Below are positions 1 through 20,939 of a DNA stretch of 64,000 nt, piece by piece (position 1 is the stretch's first letter; every line of letters starts with the position of its first letter). The notes below the pieces were generated by a model. That model did no database searches, was not told the DNA's origin, and worked only from the letters and a program-made list of their open reading frames with translations. The position numbers and the translations under genes are program-made. Origin of the DNA: Equus caballus (lineage: Eukaryota; Chordata; Mammalia; Perissodactyla; Equidae); contig NC_091693.1 of NCBI RefSeq assembly GCF_041296265.1, positions 20,708,001 to 20,772,000 on the forward strand, in the 5' to 3' direction.

Positions 1-224
1 GGCACATATTAAGTGGGACAACAGGGTTAGCTATTTTATTATAAGGATTTTCCCCCCAGCCAATGCACCTGCCTTTATTTCAGATCTCAGATAACTGCTT
101 ATGAAACTTCCAGAACACTGTGTAGTGTTAATCTTACTTATTTATTTTGGAGGTCTCTTTCTCTTATACTTTCCAAATTCAAGTTAGTATAATTAAAATG
201 AACATGGCTTTAAGTTATGGAAAA

Positions 225-1360
225 ATCCAGAGGCATGGATGTAAGTGGGTTCAGGTACTGCTGGATCCAGGTGCTCAAAGGGTGTGAGTAGCAATCTGTC
301 TCTTGCCATCTCTCTGTGACAGCTTCCTCTGTGTTGGGCCCTCAGACAAGCTGTGCTCACGCTGTGGCAATGGGGCCGTCACCAGTGCCCAGAGTCCCTC
401 CTTTCTGTAAACAACCCTGGGAAAAAGAGGACTGATTGCCTTCTGTGGCTCTCAAGCGAAGGTCTCAGGATTAACTCCAATGGGATCAGATGCTCTTCCC
501 TGGCATTTCTCACTCCTCCCAGTTGCTGTGGTCAGGAGAACATCATGCTGTGACTGGCTGGATCTGGATCACATGCTTTTCTTAAAAGTCAGTGGAGCGG
601 TCCCTTCCGTTAGGAGCACAAGGACAGACGGTGGCTGGAGAGTTCCTCGGAACAAAATCGAGTTGCTGTTGCCAGAAGAACAGGAACGGATGCTGGGTGG
701 GCAGAAACGACTGCGCACCATTTCCCCCTATATTTGTGATTCTTTATTTGAGCATAATTCCTTTGGGGGTAAGATTCCCAAGAGTGGAGTAACCGTGTTT
801 CAAAAGGGCTGGTGAGATTTTGTAAGCCTTTGATAGACACTCCCCAGAGAGGTCAGGATTCTCATGACAAGCAGCAGGAGCCAATTCAAACTGGTTTAAG
901 CAGAAAACAGATTTATACGGGACGTCTGTCGGGGAGCTTGTGGGATCTCTGGGAGGCGAGAGAACTGGGCTGCGGGGGTCGAGTGACCAGGACCATACCC
1001 AGAGATGCTCTGGAGGACTGGCTGGCTGGGCACACGCCTTGCAGCCTGCCCTGTGGACCCCGGCCTCTCCTGGCCTGGTCTCCCCTGGGGAACCCTTTTC
1101 TCCGCTGCCTCAGGACCTTAGAGATGGCTGCGGCCGCTCTGACCAGCCTGCTTCTTCCGGCTGCCGATTTCAGGGCGTGGCTCTGTTTTATTGGTGGAGC
1201 CTGGTCACGTGCCGAGGTCCTAGCTGTAAGGGAGGCTGGATTCCTTCCTGGGAGAGGTGGATGCCTACGATGGGAAAATTCCCCAAATGCGGGACTGCTG
1301 TTCAAAGGTACTGAGAAGACGAAAAAGGTGAATGTTCATTACATTCCCCGTTTATTCTAA
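225..1360. repeat. Old interspersed repeat fragments, no gene
   Basis: The stretch reads as worn copies of a mammalian interspersed repeat. Phrases such as a 'CTTCCTCTGTGTTGG' block and, near 875-900, a 'CAATTCAAACTGGTTTAAGC' block resemble elements scattered through mammalian genomes. Further blocks of what looks like the same family recur at 2350-2640 and 3340-3610. Open frames here (longest 182 codons) show no recognisable domain and are not supported as genes. I cannot assign the repeat family with confidence. Confidence 0.4.
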
Positions 1361-1726
1361 AACGTTAACTTTGTTCACGTGACTTCAAAGTTTTTCTTTA
1401 TTTGAAAGTTTAAATGACTTTTATTGAATTTGAACCTGTGATATATTTACACGCTTTAACATTTTAACAAGTGCAAATGTCTGCCCGTCATTTCCGTCCT
1501 CCTTCCCTCCCATCTCCCTTCCTGGGGGCTTCTGATGTCACCAAACCATTTTTAAGGTCTTTTGTGTTCTAGCCATATTCTCTCCACGTATGACAAAATG
1601 GCTATATATTTATACTTGCATATGACTATATATACATATACAAACATAGACATATACACACACACACACATAGGTTTGTGTATATGTATATATGTTTATT
1701 TATTTACCATTTTAAAAACACACATA

Positions 1727-1985
1727 GGGGTCTGGCCGAGAAGCATAATGGTTAAGTTTGTGCGCTCCACTTCAGTGGCCCAGGGTTCGCGGGTTTGGAT
1801 CCTGGGTGTGGACATATGCACCACTCATCAAGCCATGCTGTGGCAGCAACTCACATACAAAATAGAGGAAGATTGGCACAGATGTTAGCTCAGCAACGAT
1901 CTTCCTCAAGCAAAAAGAGGAAGACAGGCAACAGAGGTTAGCTCAGGGCCAATCTTCGTCACAAACACACACAAAAAACCCAAAA
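1727..1985 (+). mobile_element. ERE-type SINE (equid tRNA-derived SINE)
   Basis: A GGTCTGGCCGAGAAGCATAATGG head with tRNA-like box A/B spacing is followed by the GTTAGCTCAG block and an A-rich tail, the layout of equid ERE SINEs. A short (CA)n lies just upstream. The copy is moderately diverged. Confidence 0.85.
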
Positions 1986-2349
1986 AACAAAAACACAAAT
2001 GGCAGTATTGTAGTCTCTTTTTAAAGTAAATCACCATTTATTGAATGCTAGGACTGTGCAAAGCTTTATGGCTGGCATAAAGATGTAACATGTAAGTTAT
2101 GAAAGTTTTTTTTTAATAAGGTGAAGAAATTTAGAATTTTTATGTAGTCTAATTTCTCCACCTTTGCCTCTGTGACCTTACCAATTGCTTCTCAGCTTTG
2201 GGGAGTTCTCCTCGCTCTAGATTTTTGGTGAATATTGAATTCTGGCTGTGTGTGTGTGTGTGTTTTAGGGTTTGACTGTGATTTTGGTGGCTGGTACGCA
2301 GGCAGCATTGACCCCTGTGTTCCTTGCCAACCTATGGAATACCTTGAAT

Positions 2350-3610
2350 TAGGAGTTTTTGGGTCACAATGACAGAGACTCTAACTTGAACTAGCTTGGG
2401 TGAAGGAATTTACGGGCTCGCCTCAGTGAAAAAGGGTTGGGGTAGGAGTGCTTTCAGGCATGGCTGAACCCAGGAGTCCAAGTGATAGCATCAGACATTT
2501 CGGTCTGTCTGTTTCTTGGCTACTTGAATTGGTTTCATTCTCAAGGCTCCATGTAGTGGCAAGTCAGGATCCAGCTAGGAGAAGAAATCATTCTAGATGC
2601 TTCAGAGGGTAGTAAACGTAGGGAACTGGTTTCACGGGTCACAGAAGAGCTGAGAAGCCAAGTAGGGAATGATGAGGCAAGGCAGGGGTTAGCAACTCAG
2701 CAAGCTGCTAGTCCCTAGGCGAGAAGGACAAAGGGAGGACGTGGTATGACCAGAACCCAGAAGCTGGAGCCATCTGGAAGGCACTGACTCATGGTGGGAT
2801 TTGCTTAGAGGTGGCTACATTCACCGAAGAAATACAGCTACTCCTGAAGACACCCACTGAAGCAGAGAGAGGGAGATAAATACCCTGGCTTGTCCCCTCC
2901 TCCCAGAGCCAGTCTTCTCCCAGTGCTTCCCATTAGCCTAACGTAGTGATAAGCCAGGAAGCAAAGGAGGCTGGGAAATGTAGTTCTTGCAATACAGACT
3001 AGGGAAGGACAGGGAATGGATCTGAGAGCAGACAACGACCGGCCGAACTCCTAACCTTGGGCCTCAAGTCGGGCAGGAAAAAGAGCATGAAAATTTTCTG
3101 CAAAGTCCTGTGTGGCTGGGTCACACGGGTACCCCAAACCAAGCCTGGTGGCTAGAGCATTGCAATGTACTGATTGATTAGCTTGTAACTGGGGCAGAGT
3201 AGGGAACGGGCGGGAGGGTGAAATGCATGTTGGTAAGGTAAGCTGCAAATATGGACTGCTGACCAAAGCACAGAGTGGCCCGGTCTGTGGGACGACAAGA
3301 GCCAGGAACTTGAGTGTCATCTCAGCTCTCTTTCTCTCTTTTTCTGGTCTGCCTTCCCTTCTTAGTTTTGCTCTCTCAGAGCTCCTTCCCTTATGAGGCT
3401 GGATCCAAGGCTCAGGCAGTTGCAGGCTCCTTATCTTCTTGATTGGAGGAGCGAGAGCTCATCCCTGACAGCTTTAGTCAGAAATAAGTCCCAGGGCAGA
3501 GCCTGATTGGTGGGCTTTGGTCATGTGACCCTCTTTGGGCTAATCACCATGGCTGGGGCATGGGGCACAGTGATTGGCTCAGCCGGAGTCACATGAGTAC
3601 CTCTGTGGTC
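2350..3610. repeat. Old interspersed repeat fragments
   Basis: Two blocks (about 2350-2640 and 3340-3610) look like the same unassigned family seen at 225-800. The second has the recurring 'GATTGG...GGTCA(C/T)GTGA' pattern near 3510-3600. Nothing between them supports a gene. Confidence 0.35.
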
Positions 3611-3959
3611 CCAGAGGGCAGGGTGTGTCTTGAGAAGCCCTTAATCAAGACAGTGTGATTGACCCCGAGAGCGCTATGGTCATTCTGTCTCTATTACTAA
3701 CCTCCCGCTTTCTGGTTAGGTGTTAGAGACATGCAGTTTGCCAGAAACGAAGCAGAGGGAGTCTTAGCTCATTTGGCTCAAACAGTCTTGCATTGTTGAA
3801 AAGCAGACTCAATAGGAAGAGCCAAAAGGAGGAGACGTAATTCTCAGGAGGGGCTGAAGCTCTTGACATACTGAAACGTAAATTGGATAAATATCCGTTG
3901 TAAACGGAGTGTGATTGCATCTTTTAGGTACGTTGGCATTAGAGTATTTGATTGGAGGT

Positions 3960-4640
3960 TTTCCTTGTGTATACGTGTGTGTGTGCGCTCTGGGGGACGA
4001 CGGGGGTGATTCAGAGAATGTGGGGGGCTCTGGGGTGTGAATGGGGATGCCACTGCGCTACCCAGGGAACTTCTGGGGCTGTGAATGGGGTGACCAGGGG
4101 ACCTTAGGGTGGGAGTGGCAGAGACTTTAGCAGAAGTAGGGTGTCTGGAGATGACTAAGGTGTCTTGGGTAACTTTGAGGGTGCTATTGGGAGTGTCCAG
4201 GGGTGACACTGAGGGTACGAATGTGAGTGGCTGTGGGACATCTTTTGGAATTATGAGTGGGGTGATTTTGGAGCTGTACGTGGAGGTGACTCTAGAAATG
4301 GTTGAGATGCTTCTGTGGAGTGACTCAGGGTCATCTGTGGGGTGGCCTTGGGGGTGTGGGTGGGGTTGATTATGACGTTCTCTCGGGGCTGACTGTGGAG
4401 TAAGGTGGGTGCGATTTGAGACAGCTCTGAGGGTGTGAGTGGGGATGACTTTGAACAGACTTTACGGGGACTTGGGGATGATTTGTGAGTGAGAGGAGTC
4501 ATTTTGGGGTTTCTAGGAGGTGACTTTGGAAATGCAAGTGGAGCTGATTTTGAGGATGTCTGTGGCTAAACTTTGGGGGTGTCTGTTTGGGATGCTGCTC
4601 GTGGGTGTCAAGCGGATGAGTTTGGAGGGTGACCTTGGAG
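3960..4640 (+). repeat. GT/G-rich degenerate minisatellite
   Basis: About 680 bp of loosely repeated units of the form 'GGGGTGACTTTGGGGGTGTGAGT', roughly 45-60 bp apart and heavily diverged. Overlapping open frames on both strands are by-products of the repeat. It ends shortly before the splice acceptor of the membrane-protein exon at 4693. Confidence 0.6.
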
Positions 4641-4692
4641 AGCGTCTGGGGATGACTCCGGGGCATCCTCCCCCCCGCCCTTTGCCCCCCAG

Positions 4693-5107
4693 TTCTCATC
4701 CACATGAGCATGGGCTGCATGATGCTGGCCCTGATGCTGTGTCTGGTCCTCCTCCTCACCATGGGCATCTCCTTCTGGCCAGTCTTCCGCCGCCTTAACA
4801 AGATCGACCTTGTCTTCAGTTCCCTCAGCTTCAGCGTTGGTAAGTGTCGGCTTGGGGGAAGGGGTGCCCTCCCCCCTCAGCATCTCTCCCCGGGGCTCTC
4901 TTTCCAGCTTTGGGGAGGTGTATCTCAGAGTTTCTGTCCTGCTGGCTGCTGGGTCTCCGTCTTTGAATGTCTCTTGGGATCTCTGCTCCACCTCTCCCTG
5001 GTGCATCTGTTCTACTTTATCTTTCTCAGTCGGGGTGTGAGGGGTGTCTCTCACTTTGCCATGTTTCCCTCTTCTTTCCGCCTCTTTGCTGGTATCATTT
5101 TAGTCTA

Positions 5108-5152
<45 letters not shown>

Positions 5153-5723
5153 TCATGGAGGCGGGGAGAGGATGTCTCTGTCTCTTCTCTTTCTGCGAGT
5201 CCCGGGGTCCCTGTCCAGCCTCGTGTCCGTCTCTGGCCCCACCCCAGTGCAGGGTTCCTGATTGTCCTCAGCCTCACGCTCTTTGTAGTCAACTGCGAGA
5301 CACTGCGCCCGAGGCCACAGGTATCCTACCTGGTGACCACCTACCTGTGCTGGGGCGCTGCCGCCCTGATGCTGTGGGCCGGTGAGGGCGGGGCCTCGGG
5401 AGGGAGGGGCGGGGCCTCGGGAGAGAGGGGCGTGGCCTGGGCAGGGGGCGGAGCCGAGGCAGAAGACGAGGCAGGGCCCGGGGTCGCATGGGGCGGACCC
5501 GAGGGGCATGTGTGCCTCGAGGGACGGGGCGGGGCCTAGGGCGGGGTTCCGAGTCCAACGGCCCACCTAGCCCCCGCCCCCAGGCACGCTGAGCTACCTA
5601 AACCAAGTGGGCATGTGGAGCAAAGGGACGTACAGCCGGGAGCGGTGGGTGAGCCGCCGGCGGGTCACGACCCAGAGCACCCCAAGGCACGTATCCGACC
5701 AGCAGTCAGACGCAGACCCCTAG
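4693..5723 (+). CDS. Four-helix (PMP22/claudin-like) membrane protein, 3' coding exons
   Basis: Three consistent exons are seen: 4693-4839, 5253-5381 and 5584-5723 (stop TAG 5721-5723). Each intron has AG/GT borders and the same phase (one base carried over). The joined frame starts LIHMSMGCMMLALMLCLVLL, a hydrophobic helix, followed by FRRLNKIDLVF. A second helix (GFLIVLSLTLFVV) and a third (VTTYLCWGAAALMLWAGTL) come next, then a basic tail ending SDQQSDADP. Helix order, the 'Y-L-C-W...WAG-LSYLN' end and exon phases suggest TM2-TM4 of a PMP22/claudin-superfamily tetraspan resembling TMEM202 or TMEM225. That is inference: I do not recognise the exact gene. The exon with TM1 and the extracellular W-GLW-C-C motif was not found, so the 5' end is missing or lies upstream. 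The gene faces KLK1 tail-to-tail. Confidence 0.65.
5111..5149 (+). repeat. (GT)n microsatellite in intron
   Basis: An uninterrupted GT run of about 19 units inside the intron between the first two visible exons of the membrane-protein gene. Likely length-variable. Confidence 0.95.
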
Positions 5724-6242
5724 CACACCGTGGACCTGCCCAATTCACTCACCCCCCCAGGTTCCCCCCCAAGCCTCTCTAAGCAATTGCACTCGAGCTT
5801 CTCGGATCATCTTGGCCACGAGTCCAGCATTACACCTCCCTTGGGGCCCGCTCTCTAAGAACAGGCCACGCCCTGGGAGGACACTCTCGAGCTAGGGCCC
5901 ACCCCTTGCAGCTCTGTTCCCGCCCACTGAGTCCTCGCCCCGCCCCCACCCCGAAGTCCGACACCGCCCCCTCCAGTTGTGTGCAGCCCCAGGCAGCGTG
6001 GCCAGTTGGTGCGGCCCCGCCCCCAAGCCTAGCTAGGCCTCGACCCCAGAGCCACACGCCATCACGGGAAGTCCTCCCTCTCCGAGGTCCAGCCCCACAC
6101 CCGGGTGTCCAGTCTGGCCGTGGGGGCAAAGGACAGCGCCCAGCATTTGGTGTAGTCCCGCCCTTCTGCGGGACAGTCCCCTCCCCAGGAAGGTGTGGCT
6201 TGCAATAACCTCCCTCTGTCCCCTTTCAGGCTTCCCAGACAC

Positions 6243-6248
6243 AATAAA
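6243..6248 (+). terminator. Candidate poly(A) signal AATAAA
   Basis: A canonical AATAAA hexamer 520 bp after the TAG stop of the membrane-protein gene, on the same strand and with no other gene between. It would give a GC-rich 3' UTR of about 0.5 kb (5724-6260). Confidence 0.5.
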
Positions 6249-6513
6249 ACGTGGGCGCCCCCCAACCTCTCAGAGTCTGACCCTCTACTGCCCTCTCTGC
6301 CCCCAGGGCGAGCTCGGGCCCTGCGTGTGCGAACCGGTTCCGAGTCCTTGCCTCGCCCTTTGGGGTCTGAACCTTTCTCTGCCTGTTTACACCTGTCTCA
6401 GCCCCTCCCTTCCCCTTCGCTCATGGCTCCAACCTGGGCCAGGTGGGTCCCGAGCTTCCAAGTGCCCGGCGTCTGGAAGCCCAGATGATACCAGGACTTG
6501 ATGCGAATTCGGT

Positions 6514-6519
6514 TTTACT
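6514..6519 (-). terminator. Variant poly(A) signal AGTAAA for KLK1
   Basis: AGTAAA on the minus strand lies 27 nt past the KLK1 stop codon. KLK1E2 has ATTAAA at the equivalent place (34117-34122), 25 nt past its stop, which supports this as the conserved site of a very short 3' UTR. Confidence 0.6.
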
Positions 6520-6545
6520 GGGGGTAGGGGACAGGGTGGGGGCAT

Positions 6546-11432
<4,887 letters not shown>

Positions 11433-11498
11433 GGTGACAAAGGCGTCCAGGGGCAGCCAGGCGGTGAGCTCGGAGCTGGGGAGCTTCTCGGAGGAGCG

Positions 11499-11505
11499 TT
11501 TTAAA
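11499..11505 (-). promoter_or_regulatory. KLK1 TATA-like box TTTAAAA
   Basis: TTTAAAA lies about 67 bp upstream of the KLK1 ATG. The same box stands at the same distance before KLK1E2 (40229-40235) and before the KLK2-type pseudogene (51266-51271). The promoter sequence around it, including CCCCAGCTC and GCTCAC blocks, is shared by all three. A start site near 11470 is inferred. Confidence 0.75.
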
Positions 11506-11649
11506 GCCTTCGTCCCCCCGGGCCCCGCCTCTGCCCTGCTGGCAACCCAGACGCCCCGCCAAGGCTCTGCCCCTGCCACCTGGGAGCCGGACACCTCCTC
11601 CCACCCCAGGAGGAAGGGAGCGCGAGCACCTGTCGAGCTGCAGGCCCTC

Positions 11650-12430
11650 AATCATGCTAGAAGCAGTCCTGGGGCCTGAGGCCAGACGGGGCAGGGCCTG
11701 GAGCTCCTGGGGCCTTGCTCTTGGGGACAGAGCCAGTGAGGGGAGGGGAGAGTGAGAGGGAGCAGAGACTGCTCCCTAATCCCTAATCCAGACCCCATAC
11801 ACCTGAACCCCAAGTAAGGCCATGCACCCCAAGACCTGTGCACCCTCAAATACCAACAGTGGGGCTCATTCTCTCCTCCCCGCACCACTTAGAGCCAAGA
11901 TGTCAGCTTCCCAGCTTCCAGCTCCCCCTGAAATAGCTTTCTGATTCTTGTACTCCCAGACTCGGATCTAGGTCCCCCAAATTCCTGCTCCTCTCATGAT
12001 AAAAGCTTAGGGTACCCATCACCACCATCCTAGCATCCTGGATCCAGAACGTGGAATTTCAATGGTTTCCCTGGATAAGTTCCCTAGATTTCAAAATCAA
12101 TCTTCCCGCCAAACAATGTTGGGTTCCCATTACCATCCCCCACTCCTTATTCTCCAAATCCGGATGCTCAAGGTTACGTCATCCAAAGTCCCAGGAGTCC
12201 CAAACGATCTCCCCTCCAAGGTCAAGAGCGTCCTCTCCTCAAATTCCAATCCACCCCCACAACAATAAATTATTTAGGTCTGAGGAGCCAAGTTCACGTA
12301 CTTCAACACTGAGTGACCTTGAAAGTCATGTATTTGGGATCTCTGAAGAGAATCAGGAACTGGATTCCTGCAGCCTCAATGGTAAACCCATGGGCTTGCG
12401 ACAAGTTCCCTTGGCTCTTCAGTAAGATCC
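11650..12430. other. Intergenic spacer duplicated at 40.4-41.16 kb
   Basis: No gene is seen. The sequence can be followed, with much divergence, alongside 40.4-41.16 kb upstream of KLK1E2 (for example the shared GGGGCAGGGC and GCTCTTG blocks). This shows the duplication includes the DNA between KLK1 and KLK15. Confidence 0.6.
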
Positions 12431-12539
12431 AAGCGGGTTACAGGGTCCCAGCCTCCGCGGTAGGTCAGGAACCTGCCTAAGCAAAGGAGAGTATTTGCCT
12501 TTTTGCTATGGCTACCAGGAAGCCCAGAACTAAGTCTTG

Positions 12540-12785
12540 AAGAAAATGAAGTCATTCTTGATAATTTATTGTGTGGTGGGTCCTTTCACCAGAGTCCACA
12601 GATATATAGTGTTTTCCCAGTGCCAGGCATTATTTGAATCACTTCATATGAATTTCCTCATTCAATCCTTACAACCCTATGAGGTAAGCAATACGATCCC
12701 CGTTTTACAGATGAGGAAACTGAGGCTGAGTGGGGTTGGGTCTTTTGCTGAAGATCACACAGCTGATCCTACGTGCTGAATGAAC
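12540..12785 (+). mobile_element. MIR-type SINE
   Basis: Contains the MIR hallmarks 'CAATCCTTACAACCCTATGAGGTA' (split here by divergence), 'CCGTTTTACAGATGAGGAAACTGAGG' and a following 'AGATCACACAGC'. An old mammalian SINE. Confidence 0.85.
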
Positions 12786-13139
12786 AGAGTCCTCCTTCAA
12801 GCCTCTTCTCTTCACCTAGGGATTAGGGCGGTAGGTGAAAAGGAACAGTGTTCGGTGGCTCTGAGGTCCCCACCCAGCCTCTGTCCCCCATTTCCCTTCA
12901 CCCTCAGAAGAAAGTCACAGAAAAATTTGCATCAGCACTCTCTGTTATGTTGGTGTTAAACAGGTGGCCTTGAGCGCCAGCTCTGGCCTGAGACGGGACA
13001 AGTCCTTGGCTAGCATCTGGGCCTTGGACAAATGGGGTCTTGGGGAATGGCTTAATTCTGTCCCAGGTCAGGACGGGTCTGCTGGCCAGCCGTGGGAGCT
13101 TCTGCTCAGTCAGGGACACCGGCGGTTAGGCCAGAACAG

Positions 13140-17818
<4,679 letters not shown>

Positions 17819-18319
17819 CTGAGGAGCGGAGAGAGCGAACCAGGGTGAGGCTGGACCCTCCTGCCCCCACCTGGTCCCCTCCAGACACAAACTCATCCCA
17901 CCTGTTGCTTAAGAAACTTCCTTTCACCATCTTTGTTCTCCACCTCCAACCTGCTCTTCCTCTTGCGTTCCCCATCTCTGAAGGATCTGCCATTTCCCCA
18001 GGCACCAGAAGAGACCCCAGCACCCTCCCACTTGCCTCCTGGATCTCTCTCGATCCCCAAAGCCTGGCTTAGGATACATTGTCTCCCCTGACCCTGTCCC
18101 AGTCTCTTGGGTAGCTTCCAATCTGTCCTTCCACTCATGTTCGCACCCCCTAGCCTGTCCCCCTGTATGGCCAGAGTTGGCCATATTCCCACTCACCGCC
18201 CTCATGGATCTCCAGCACCCCCAGTATAAGATTCCAGCCCCACTTTTGAGGACAGGAGTGGCTTTTCCCCTCCTAGCCCCTCTGGCCAGATCATAGCCAA
18301 TTCTTCCATTTTCCTTCTT

Positions 18320-18570
18320 GCAATTTCATGCCTCTGTGCCTTTGCTCAGGTTGTTCTTTCTCCCAGGTAGGCCATTCCCTTCAGAATCCACTTCCTCTTT
18401 GAGGGCTTTTCTGAGCTCCCCCTCTCAGTGATGCCCACCTCCCCCACCAGACTGAGGACTCCCCGAGGGCAGGCTCAGCCTGACTGGACTCTGGATCCCC
18501 AGCATGGCCTGGTGCAGGGTCCCACCTTCAGCAAGCTTTGGGAATGAATTAAAGTCCTTCCTCCCTCCCC
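18320..18570 (+). mobile_element. LINE-2 3' end fragment
   Basis: Text such as 'CTCAGGTTGTTCTTTCTCCC' and 'ACTGAGGACTCCCCGAGGGCAGG' followed by 'GGATCCCCAGCATGGCCTGG' matches the 3' end of old L2 elements. Lies upstream of KLK15. Confidence 0.65.
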
Positions 18571-19067
18571 CTTCCAAATCCATATTTGCCCTCTGAGGTT
18601 CAGCCCCCCCCCCCCACCTCTTCTGAGAGGCCCTGATACCTGAGCGGCATCTCTTCTGGGTCCCACAGCACAGATCCCCAGGAACACTCATGTTGGGGCT
18701 TTTCTATGTCCCCAGTACTGCCCAGCCTGGGGCCTGGCACACAGGACGCCTCAGGAAGGGTGTGCTGAGCTGACCGGAACCTCTGATAACTCCTGACCTT
18801 GTTCTTGGCTCTGGTACAACCGCTTTTGGGGATTCACGCCCTCCCCCACCCCCCGCGGGTCCTTCTTGCATCTCCAGGACATTTTCTTGGTTTAGGTTCA
18901 ACTTGGGGCCTCAGTGAAGGACACACAGACCTACCCAGGTGCCCTTGACACTCAGCTCCCTCAGGGTGATCCATGTTTGTCCCTTAGGATCAGGGCATCG
19001 GTGTCTCCACTAGACCGGGGCAGACTTGTGCCTCCCAGCCCCACCACTCCTGTCTCAAAGATCTTAC

Positions 19068-19118
19068 CCCCTTCCAGATCCTCCAGCAGCATCTGCGGCA
19101 GCTTGGATGCCAGAAAAA
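19068..19118 (-). promoter_or_regulatory. Candidate untranslated first exon of KLK15
   Basis: On the minus strand a TATAAA box (19145-19150) is followed about 30 bp later by a short stretch ending at a GTAAGA donor (19062-19067). Splicing to the acceptor at 17819-17820 would join it to the KLK15 ATG exon. This is inference from signals only; the start site is approximate. Confidence 0.45.
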
Positions 19119-19144
19119 GGAGAGCAGGCACCTGAATGCCTGCC

Positions 19145-19150
19145 TTTATA
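19145..19150 (-). promoter_or_regulatory. TATA box, candidate KLK15 promoter
   Basis: TATAAA on the minus strand within GCTTATAAAGGCAGG, a good match to a core promoter, 1.36 kb upstream of the KLK15 ATG. Confidence 0.45.
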
Positions 19151-19399
19151 AGCTCCCAGACCCACCCCGATCTGGGGTGGGGTTGGGTAGGATGAGGTGG
19201 GAGGTGACTGAGAGTTGGGTTTACAGGCAGGGACGCCTAGGTGGCTGGTGGGGCGGGGGGATGATGCCTATTGAGCATTTATTAGTCTCAAGCTTTTGTC
19301 TGAGTCTACAAGGTGGAATTCTCTGCCAGGGGCAGGGGCAGGAGGAGGAGACAGGAGGGAAAGAGCAGAAAATAGGAGGATATCAAAATATAAAGCCCG

Positions 19400-20260
19400 G
19401 AGTCTAGAGGCTGTAACCTGGAATTTGGGGTCTGGAGTGTTGAAATTGGATTCTAGAGTCATGCTTCTTGTGTCTGGAGGAGGATTCTGGATCTTGGATC
19501 CTGGACCTAGATCTGGATCCCTGATTCTGGATGCTCAATTCTGGATTCTAGACCTCAGATCTCTGATTCTGGATTCTGGACAGTGGATTCTGGATCTAGA
19601 CCTCTCAATTCTGGATCTTGGATTCTGGACCTCCCAATTCTGGATTCTGGATCTGGATCTATGGTCCTGGATTCTGGATCAAGATCTCTGGTTCTGGATC
19701 TTCAATTCTGAACCTCCAATTCTGGATTCTCAATTTGGGGGTCTAGATGTGAGCATTCATGGCCTGAAGTCTAGAATGTGGATTTTGGAGTCTGAGTTCT
19801 GGAGTTTGGGTTTGGAATCTGGATCCTGGAATGTGGCTTTTGAATGACAAGTCTCAGGCTTGGATTCTAGATCCTGGGCCTTCACATTTAGAGTCTAGAC
19901 TAGGAGTCTGAAGTCTAGTGTTTGGAATCTAGGACTTGAGATTGGAAACCTTCACACCTGCTGTGTGAAGCCTGGGGCCTGGAGTATGAATGGCAGATTT
20001 TGGATTCTGAATTTTGAGACTTGGATTCTAGAGTCTGGGTCTTGATTCTGAGGTTTCATGGGTTGACTTTGGATTGTGAAGTCTAGAGTTTCAAATCTCC
20101 ATTGTGCATTTAAGAGGCTGGATGGGGAGACACGGGCCTTGCTTCCGTGATTCTGAGATTCTTAGAATCTTGACTCTAGAGCCTGAATTTAGAGACTGGG
20201 AGACTGGAGCCTTCATTCTGGATCCTGCAGTCTTGATTCTGGCTTCTGAGGCTTAAAATC
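19400..20260 (+). repeat. TCTGGAT/TCTAGA short-unit array
   Basis: About 860 bp dominated by irregular 6-13 bp repeats of TTCTGGAT, GGATCTTGGA, TCTAGA and GGACCT. A denser core lies at 19480-19740, fading rightwards. A related, more eroded tract of TCTAGAACCCTAGAT-like text is at 20590-20920. It lies 0.3 kb upstream of the candidate KLK15 promoter. The 183-codon frame through it (LWILD-type repeats) is a repeat artefact. Confidence 0.85.
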
Positions 20261-20589
20261 TGGATTTTGCTTCTTGAGGCTGGATAGCATCACTAAGATG
20301 ACCCAAGGCTCTGGGAATTTGAAGTTGTCTTCCAGTATCTTGGGTCCATGGAGGGCCCTGAACAATTGTCTAGAGTCTATCCTGACTCGTTTAACTAGTG
20401 AGGATACACAGAGAGCAGTAAGAATCAGCCTCAGAACACCCAGTGAAGGATGGGTTCTGTTGTCAGTATGGCCCCTCCCTGCATCTGGAAAGCCATCACC
20501 TTTATGGGAAGAGGCTGCATGATTAGGGCTGACTGTTCAGGAGATCAATGGCCAGTGCCTAGGGGTCCCTGGCCCTTGACTTCCCCACA

Positions 20590-20925
20590 GATAATATGGG
20601 GCAATGATGGTCTCTAAACTCCCAAATGTCTTTCAGACCAGAACCACAGGCCCTCTGTTATTCCAGAACCCTAGGGTTCCAGTCATTCTAGAACCATAGA
20701 TCCTCAAAATCTCTAGAATACCAGGCCTTCTAGAATCTCTAGCCCTAAGACATTCTGGAAGTCTAGGTCCTCGGACGCTCTAGAACGCCAAGATTTACAA
20801 ATAATCTAGAATCTCAGATCTCCAGGCATCCTAGAACCCTAGATCTTCGGATGTCCTGGAACCCCCAGACCTTCAGACATTCTGGATTCCCGGGCTGGGA
20901 GCTATTCTAGAACTCCTCTCTCCCT
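20590..20925 (+). repeat. TCTAGAA-rich eroded array
   Basis: Irregular recurrences of 'TCTAGAACCCTAG', 'ATTCTGGA' and 'CAGACCTTCAGACATTCT' roughly every 30 bp. Probably the same kind of array as 19.4-20.26 kb, older or differently phased. Confidence 0.6.
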
Positions 20926-20939
20926 TCATCTCGCCGTAA

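Noticed and set aside
4967-5539. 190-codon frame overlapping the membrane-protein exons
   Set aside because: Reads through the GT microsatellite and introns in a different frame from the spliced exons.
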